Shown piece by piece: positions 60,801-64,000 of a DNA stretch of 64,000 nt. Source of the stretch: an uncultured Porphyromonas sp. (GTDB taxonomy: Bacteria > Bacteroidota > Bacteroidia > Bacteroidales > Porphyromonadaceae). A program made the translations under genes and the position numbers. The notes under the pieces were generated by a model. It worked only from the letters and a program-made list of their open reading frames with translations, did not search any database and was not told where the DNA came from. The DNA lies in contig NZ_CABUAN010000007.1 of the NCBI RefSeq assembly GCF_902489635.1, positions 1 through 64,000 on the forward strand. Direction: 5' to 3'. Position 1 is the stretch's first letter. Each line of letters starts with the position of its first letter.

Positions 60801-61688
60801 CGAGCATTCCAGTTCCTCGAGACGAAGTTTCACGGGTGGATTTGCCTTATAGTAAATCTCGTCGGCATCTACATAGTAAGGTTTGAAGTCCTTTGTGTCA
60901 TATTTCAGTTGCTCAAGCGAAATGTATTCTGCTTCCGAGAATTTACCGTCGGCATCCAGCCATTGACAACACAACACTAGTTCTCCGCGTTCACTCGACA
61001 GTGCCTGGGCTTTTTTGTCCAAGATGAAAACATTTCGCTTGTTGGCGTAATAAATGTCCTTGCACATCATGTTGTGCAGGTTTACATATTCCTTGTTATC
61101 GTCAAAATTGAACACCCATATGATGAAGTATCTATTCAGACGGTAGAATATGTCACGATCTACTACCACGCTCAAAAACGTGGTAGACAGCTGTAGTTCG
61201 AACACTAGATTCATTCCCTTATATTGCGCTTGCACGTCTGGTTTACGCCAGTTCATATAAGGCAATCGGCTGTTGATCCGTTTCTCTATCTGTACCCCAT
61301 CGATACCCATTTCCCTGCTTTTCTCGCCTTGTAGCACATCGGCTATCAAGTGTTTCAATTTTTGATGACGCTTGCTCTCCTTCACCTTTCCATACTTTTT
61401 GATTTCAATTTCCTCCTTAGTGAGCTGCGTTGTGGTTTTGATGGGGCAATCTTCGCTATCATACAGATGCGAAAAATATGAAACAACGCCACGCTGGCAC
61501 TTTCGTCCGCAGAGCTTGAGCATCTGATGACAGTAGGGACAAACCAAACGTGGCTTTCCCATTAAAATAGACTCTTCTAATGCTCGTCTCCAGTGCATCA
61601 GTTCATGTTCCGGCTTACTCAAAAATTCGTCGGCTTGGTATATTTGCTCCTTTTTTACGTCGAAGACTTGATTGATTGTGTATTCCAT
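57825..61688 (-). CDS. CoiA-like nuclease / WG-repeat / S1-domain fusion protein
   Basis: A 1287-residue protein on AT-richer DNA than its neighbours. Residues 45-90 hold a CoiA-like Cys/His cluster (C50, C53, C60, C64, H74, C81). Residues 100-195 form a PD-(D/E)XK-type nuclease, KPDV with D151 and ELQ with E164 and Q166, as in CoiA/DUF6035. A charged, coiled-coil-like stretch covers about 290-340. From about 345 to 1200 lie WG-type repeats (KNGSWGFMYHS, RRWGLVNRAGGLVIP, GGMGVMTLQGKIVVP, VFGLFDNEGHEVLTP). Residues 1216-1287 are an S1 RNA-binding domain (GGIYDGVVTNIKPFGLFVKF, DHIGLVHKSVL). The role is unknown; cleavage of nucleic acid, perhaps in defence or element control, is inference. Confidence 0.8.
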   Translation of the reverse strand: MEYTINQVFDVKKEQIYQADEFLSKPEHELMHWRRALEESILMGKPRLVCPYCHQMLKLCGRKCQRGVVSYFSHLYDSEDCPIKTTTQLTKEEIEIKKYGKVKESKRHQKLKHLIADVLQGEKSREMGIDGVQIEKRINSRLPYMNWRKPDVQAQYKGMNLVFELQLSTTFLSVVVDRDIFYRLNRYFIIWVFNFDDNKEYVNLHNMMCKDIYYANKRNVFILDKKAQALSSERGELVLCCQWLDADGKFSEAEYISLEQLKYDTKDFKPYYVDADEIYYKANPPVKLRLEELECSRAELLQGLMDRQQRELELQQAECVRIERIKQEIIENHERASVYEKNGSWGFMYHSQMLTAPIYSEIEWNMQLGMFDVKKARRWGLVNRAGGLVIPCVCSFIKHLADDIYLIASKREWRIWGSNSILKTVSTTDEYQLESLRWGFYLLTFHFKKRGYCNRQCMKFLVFPNRQTVEIEQVDIAAGTITIKGRAYMLHQDGYIYSKMDSEVNLVMQGDKLLGLHKSGVEMLAPQYSEIEYISEDCILVRCEGGMGVMTLQGKIVVPLAFDNVIPADYGFYKTQSTEERFAYANYISKCIVFGLFDNEGHEVLTPQFDSIVSVSTDYVITRKEQRYSLYNLHDITPHLSDYKYLAAGAKGELIAASKEPYKDEYKCIIDYSGNIVLNTEHQFKTIYHFNGTYFCCEHLQQEIIAHKWVENWTLIKDSKMLPVKIIANNIDAAFDNFIIVSPDGYGMQCVAYDNRPLTPVSYKMRTTRDEDYPVEFELDGKVGRVDAEGVLHYEGGTTFNSNSITEECALMDNLFVGLHAYKSNTNQLKGVYRKTSVGSIDVVVPFEFHEIHAEGKYIVCEKNKENSATKEISYFTLYNIEGRELIPLFWNVTYINIRQDGIIELIVEQEKYNYCNHHVWLNPDFSLFLPWFNDVSEIGIFSEDGVAEAKEYNRSGKVDINGNSVKEVTNEYANKLKKTLSFSLYGIDAADGTELIPCKYESLEHLPNGVFIGNGHDIISAEGAFIKTVKGEVSYFNDYLLLSKEHNLVNENKILLYDLSGKGKTNYLSAAYVKDGYVFVERIEEYERDWDTLTLTLQGLYTLDGECVLYPKFNYINMVFENIVLYRYKKVSHCENIPLKKTYGATSIRKVAQLDDEVYYCLHSYGCKLLVDSSFRKIGTFAHIHYNKESCIIEGKTKEGKILNALTGEVIQAPPKIEIGGIYDGVVTNIKPFGLFVKFLSDHIGLVHKSVLKKKGVQIYDFKHKQRIQVKVKDIKDDGKINLEVI

Positions 61689-62156
61689 ATCTAAGATATA
61701 AATGTATATTCTTTTCTCGTTCTTTGCCTATCATTGATAGATAGATTCGAGATGGCACGTCGAATTATTTGCAAATCTCACAAGTATCTCGATACGCACA
61801 TGCCAGTGTCAAGTGCAACACTGTAGCAAATATAGAAAAAACTTCATAGGGAGTTAGCTCATTTCAGTTAAATCTTTCGCCCCACCTCTGGAACTACCTC
61901 CAAGAGAGGGCGCTTTTGTACGCCTCGTTTTGCGCTTACTACTGAGAATCGCACTTGACGTTCATAGTTTTCCCTTTTTATGCAGTGAAATTTGAATCTA
62001 CCAGGAAATCTAGCATACCATCTTGAGTAGATTTTATATCCTTGCAGATATTGAATAGAGAGTTCTTTGAAGCACTGCAGAATGATGATAGGAAAAGAAC
62101 CCTGCTCGTTTCCAACTCGTACCCCTTTTACCCTAAAACCTTCACTACTCTATTGA
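61689..62156. other. 468-bp gene-free region upstream of the fusion gene
   Basis: AT-rich. A minus-strand -7 box TATATTTG (61827-61834) is a plausible promoter for the fusion gene, leaving a 138-base leader. The right portion probably holds the truncation scar of the IS3 element. I see no gene, tRNA or repeat. Confidence 0.4.
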
Positions 62157-62813
62157 TTATCTGAAATATACAAGCTTCTTAAATCTTTGACTGGCATACT
62201 GAGTGCCTCTGTCGGAGTGGTGGATGAGGTCGGAAGCGTCCTTTTTGGGGAGCCGCTTGAGGGCTTGCTTTAGTGCCTCGCAGGGGTATTCTGAGGCGAG
62301 ACTGTCCCCTAGACTATAGCCCACAATCTCCTTCGTATAGTTATCCAAAATCAGGGATAAGAAGCAGAACTCAACGCTGTTGTCCCCTCGCTCCAAGGGG
62401 ATGTAGGTGATGTCGCTGCTCCACACCTGATTGGGTTGATCGGGGATAAGCTCCCGAACGAGGTTGGGGTAGGTGGGCAGGTCGTGGCCAGAGTCCGTGG
62501 TGCGTGGAGCTTTGTAGCGCCTCGGTATGCGGACGTAAAGCTTGTGCTTGCGTATGTAGCTCACAAACTTGTCTCTGCCAACGGGATAACGGGTACCCCA
62601 CTCCCTGCAATACTGCATCCAAAGCGATACGCCTCCGATGCCTGGATTGCTTTTCCGTGCTTCCATAATATAGCTTATCACTATAAACTCGAGCTCAGAT
62701 TCTCTCAAGGACGTGTCGGACTTGAGGTACTTGTAATAGGCTTGTGGACTCTTATCTAGCACCTTGCAGACCTTCTTGATTTGATATTTATATTGATCTC
62801 GCACGGTTGTCAC
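62157..62813 (-). pseudogene. IS3-family transposase OrfB, truncated
   Basis: 218 residues; IS3 OrfB is usually about 270-300. The GTG at 62813 is the nominal start, but normal expression is by frameshift from orfA. The integrase core begins after an HTH_21-like region (NPGIGGVSLWMQYC). The first Asp is D134 (WSSDITYIPL) and the second D201 (HHSDRGTQYAS), but the frame ends at KKLVYFR before the C-terminal Glu region, so the product should be inactive. Confidence 0.75.
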
Positions 62814-62815
62814 GA

Positions 62816-63235
62816 CTAGTGGCCACTTTTTTTTTGCTCATCAACGCCGTACACCTCTAGACAAGTCTTGAAGACGTCTCGCTCTAAGCGTGCTTGGTCA
62901 AGAGCTTTTTCGAGCTCCATGATACGTACTTTCAGGGCGACATAGTCGTCCTTGCGGAGTTCCTCTGTGGAGGTGCCTTGTGGGGGTATTCTCTTTTTAT
63001 GCATAGCTTTAGCCACTTCAGGGTTTTCTTGCTCAAAGATACGAATCCAATTGCGAATCGTACATGATGTTACCTGATACTGGCTCGCTAGAAGCTTGAC
63101 CGAGTAGCCATTTACGTAATAGCGCTTGAGTGCCTCCAGCCGTTCGGCCGTTGTGGCGTGTCCCTTGGTTGGACGATTTGTTGATCCCTGTGCGGGCTTA
63201 GACTTTGTGTCTTTTGTCTGTTTCATTGTACTCAT
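62816..63235 (-). CDS. IS3-family transposase OrfA (helix-turn-helix)
   Basis: 139 residues. The HTH segment GHATTAERLEALKRYYVNG, YSVKLLASQYQVTSCTIRNW is followed by a leucine-zipper-like helix (DYVALKVRIMELEKALDQAR) used for dimerisation. It ends DEQKKSGH, with a run of nine A (62827-62835 on the plus strand as T) a few codons before the stop, which allows -1 frameshifting into orfB. The stop codon is TAG at 62816-62818 on the minus strand. Confidence 0.8.
   Translation of the reverse strand: MSTMKQTKDTKSKPAQGSTNRPTKGHATTAERLEALKRYYVNGYSVKLLASQYQVTSCTIRNWIRIFEQENPEVAKAMHKKRIPPQGTSTEELRKDDYVALKVRIMELEKALDQARLERDVFKTCLEVYGVDEQKKSGH
62827..62835 (-). promoter_or_regulatory. Programmed -1 frameshift site in the IS3 element
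   Basis: In the orfA frame the codons read CAA AAA AAA AGT, giving the slippery heptamer A AAA AAA. A -1 slip here continues into the orfB frame with KWPLVVTTVRD. orfB codons are in the -1 frame relative to orfA by position (62813 versus 62818). Confidence 0.7.
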
Positions 63236-63279
63236 AGTTAAATTACTTACGAGTCAACTTTTTTTCAGGGTAAGACAGG

Positions 63280-63369
63280 AGTCGCTACACGTCGGCAGGT
63301 TGAACCGGCTCGCGATCAGAGTGACGAAGTGAAGGCGATCACAAGTAGCGACTGTTGACTTTTGCAACA
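63280..63369. repeat. Inverted repeat plus MITE-end fragment right of the IS3 element
   Basis: AGTCGCTA (63280-63287) and TAGCGACT (63346-63353) are perfect inverted repeats around 58 bases. Overlapping the right arm, 63350-63369 (GACTGTTGACTTTTGCAACA) equals 20 bases of the MITE end at 33105-33279/1-175, then the match stops. It may be a broken copy of the MITE, or the IS end. Confidence 0.45.
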
Positions 63370-63393
63370 TCACAACTAGCGTGAAGACGAAAA

Positions 63394-63427
63394 AAGCCCC
63401 ACGTCTGACGAGCAGAGCGTGGGGCTT
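63394..63427 (-). terminator. Terminator of the OmpH/Skp gene
   Basis: AAGCCCCAC (63394-63402) pairs with GTGGGGCTT (63419-63427); on the minus strand it follows the ompH stop codon and has a U-rich tail. Confidence 0.6.
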
Positions 63428-63494
63428 CTGATAGTTACAGCTTGACGAGACTATGACTTAGTTTGTAGTCTCTCTAAGCTGGTCGGCTTGTATG

Positions 63495-63995
63495 CTAGAG
63501 GCCTAGCTGCTTCTTGACCTGTGCCGTGATATCAACAGCTGAGGGAGCCATATAGAGCATCATCGAGGCCTCCATGACATAGGTGTAGCCACCTGCGTCG
63601 CCTACCTTCTTGATTGCCTCTACAATCTTCTGCTGGATAGGTGCCATGAGTGTGCCTTGCTGCTTCTCCATATCTTGCTGCATAGCTTGATAAGAGCGCT
63701 GGATGCGGTTTTGCAGATCAGTTAGCTCCTGCTCACGACTCTTGAGGAGTGCATCAGAGAGCCCCTCCTTGTCCTTCATATAGAGCTCGAGCTTCTTCTG
63801 ATACTCGTCATTCATCGTCTGCATCTCTGCCGTGTACTTTTTGTCTAGCTCTTGGAGACGATCCTGAGCGACCTTCATATCAGGCATAGCGGTGAGGAGC
63901 TCCTGTGAGTTGACGACTGCTATCTTCTGCTGAGCCGTAGCTACGACAGGTAGCAAGAGTAGGAGTAGGGTTAGAAACAGATTCTTTGTCTTCAT
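63495..63995 (-). CDS. OmpH/Skp-family periplasmic chaperone
   Basis: A 166-residue protein with signal peptide MKTKNLFLTLLLLLLPVVAT (cleavage near AQQ) and a mature part of long coiled-coil helices (YTAEMQTMNDEYQKKLEL; YQAMQQDMEKQQGTLMAPI) framed by the KIAVVNSQELLTAMPDMK opening typical of OmpH/Skp. The family keeps unfolded outer-membrane proteins from aggregating in the periplasm. Its usual partners are bamA and related genes, which may lie outside the window to the right. The start, ATG 63995, is five bases inside the window edge. Confidence 0.88.
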   Translation of the reverse strand: MKTKNLFLTLLLLLLPVVATAQQKIAVVNSQELLTAMPDMKVAQDRLQELDKKYTAEMQTMNDEYQKKLELYMKDKEGLSDALLKSREQELTDLQNRIQRSYQAMQQDMEKQQGTLMAPIQQKIVEAIKKVGDAGGYTYVMEASMMLYMAPSAVDITAQVKKQLGL

Positions 63996-64000
63996 TGTTC

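Larger units (their letters stand above)
62157..63235 (-). mobile_element. IS3-family insertion sequence, 3'-truncated
   Basis: The element contains orfA (62816-63235) and an orfB that stops before the last catalytic residue. The two overlap in the -1 arrangement typical of IS3. A weak partial similarity (TTACCCT.AAAA) is visible between the flanks near 62129-62139 and 63264-63273, but I could not define terminal repeats. Boundaries given are those of the ORFs. Confidence 0.6.

Noticed and set aside
1..64000. tRNA or rRNA genes
   Set aside because: I looked for T-arm GTTCRANNC patterns with cloverleaf context in the intergenic gaps and found none. A dedicated scan with tRNAscan-SE would be decisive.

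Overview
The window looks like a stretch of a Porphyromonas-type chromosome (Bacteroidota). Almost every gene that has a visible promoter carries the Bacteroidota -7 box TAnnTTTG. The gene set also fits: a lone Mfa1/FimA-type (type V) fimbrial lipoprotein, FabK-type enoyl reductase, a 445-residue glutamate dehydrogenase, an acetyl-CoA hydrolase/4-hydroxybutyrate CoA-transferase, and the paralogous EF-G2. The genus is an inference from this mix; the species cannot be read from the sequence. I found no rRNA, tRNA or CRISPR locus.

Layout. 1-8.0 kb: a 175-bp MITE-like repeat, xerD, a small inserted cassette flanked by a 24-base direct repeat, aroQ, an O-methyltransferase, a membrane protein, a TPR protein, a repeat-filled gap, then pyrD/pyrK. 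8.0-11.0 kb: an accessory patch with an XRE-type regulator, a nested multi-hairpin structure (9.34-9.59 kb) and three small minus-strand genes sharing one promoter motif. 11.0-33 kb: mostly core genes: fimbrial lipoprotein, fabK-dapA-recF, serC-serA-DUF1015, a second copy of one small accessory gene, a hairpin array, a TsaC/YrdC protein, glycosylphosphotransferase, clcA-fmt-aroA-DEAD helicase, EF-G2, and an unknown lipoprotein. 33-56 kb: a second MITE copy with target-site duplication, lipid kinase/queF, phoH, phosphohexomutase, a large TPR-like protein, pgk, a GNAT, a heterodimeric ABC exporter, gdh, ung, CoA-transferase, alcohol dehydrogenase, ppk1-ppx, and ugd. 56.4-63.4 kb: an AT-richer island holding a 5'-truncated IS30 transposase, one very large gene fusing a CoiA-like nuclease, WG repeats and an S1 domain, and a 3'-truncated IS3 element. 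The window ends with an OmpH/Skp-like chaperone.

How the genes work together. Several short operons make metabolic sense: pyrimidine synthesis (pyrK-pyrD), serine synthesis (serC, serA, DUF1015), polyphosphate turnover (ppk1-ppx) and lysine precursor/DNA repair (dapA-recF). The CoA-transferase, alcohol dehydrogenase and gdh fit amino-acid fermentation.

The least explained material is not in the core genes. It is (i) the 1287-residue nuclease/WG/S1 fusion; (ii) a family of intergenic palindromic hairpin arrays with a 22-base period, at six places, three of which share a conserved leader with exact spacing; (iii) the nested multi-branch inverted-repeat structure at 9.34-9.59 kb; (iv) the cassette that separates aroQ from a promoter-like box; and (v) a set of small cassette-like genes with a shared promoter.
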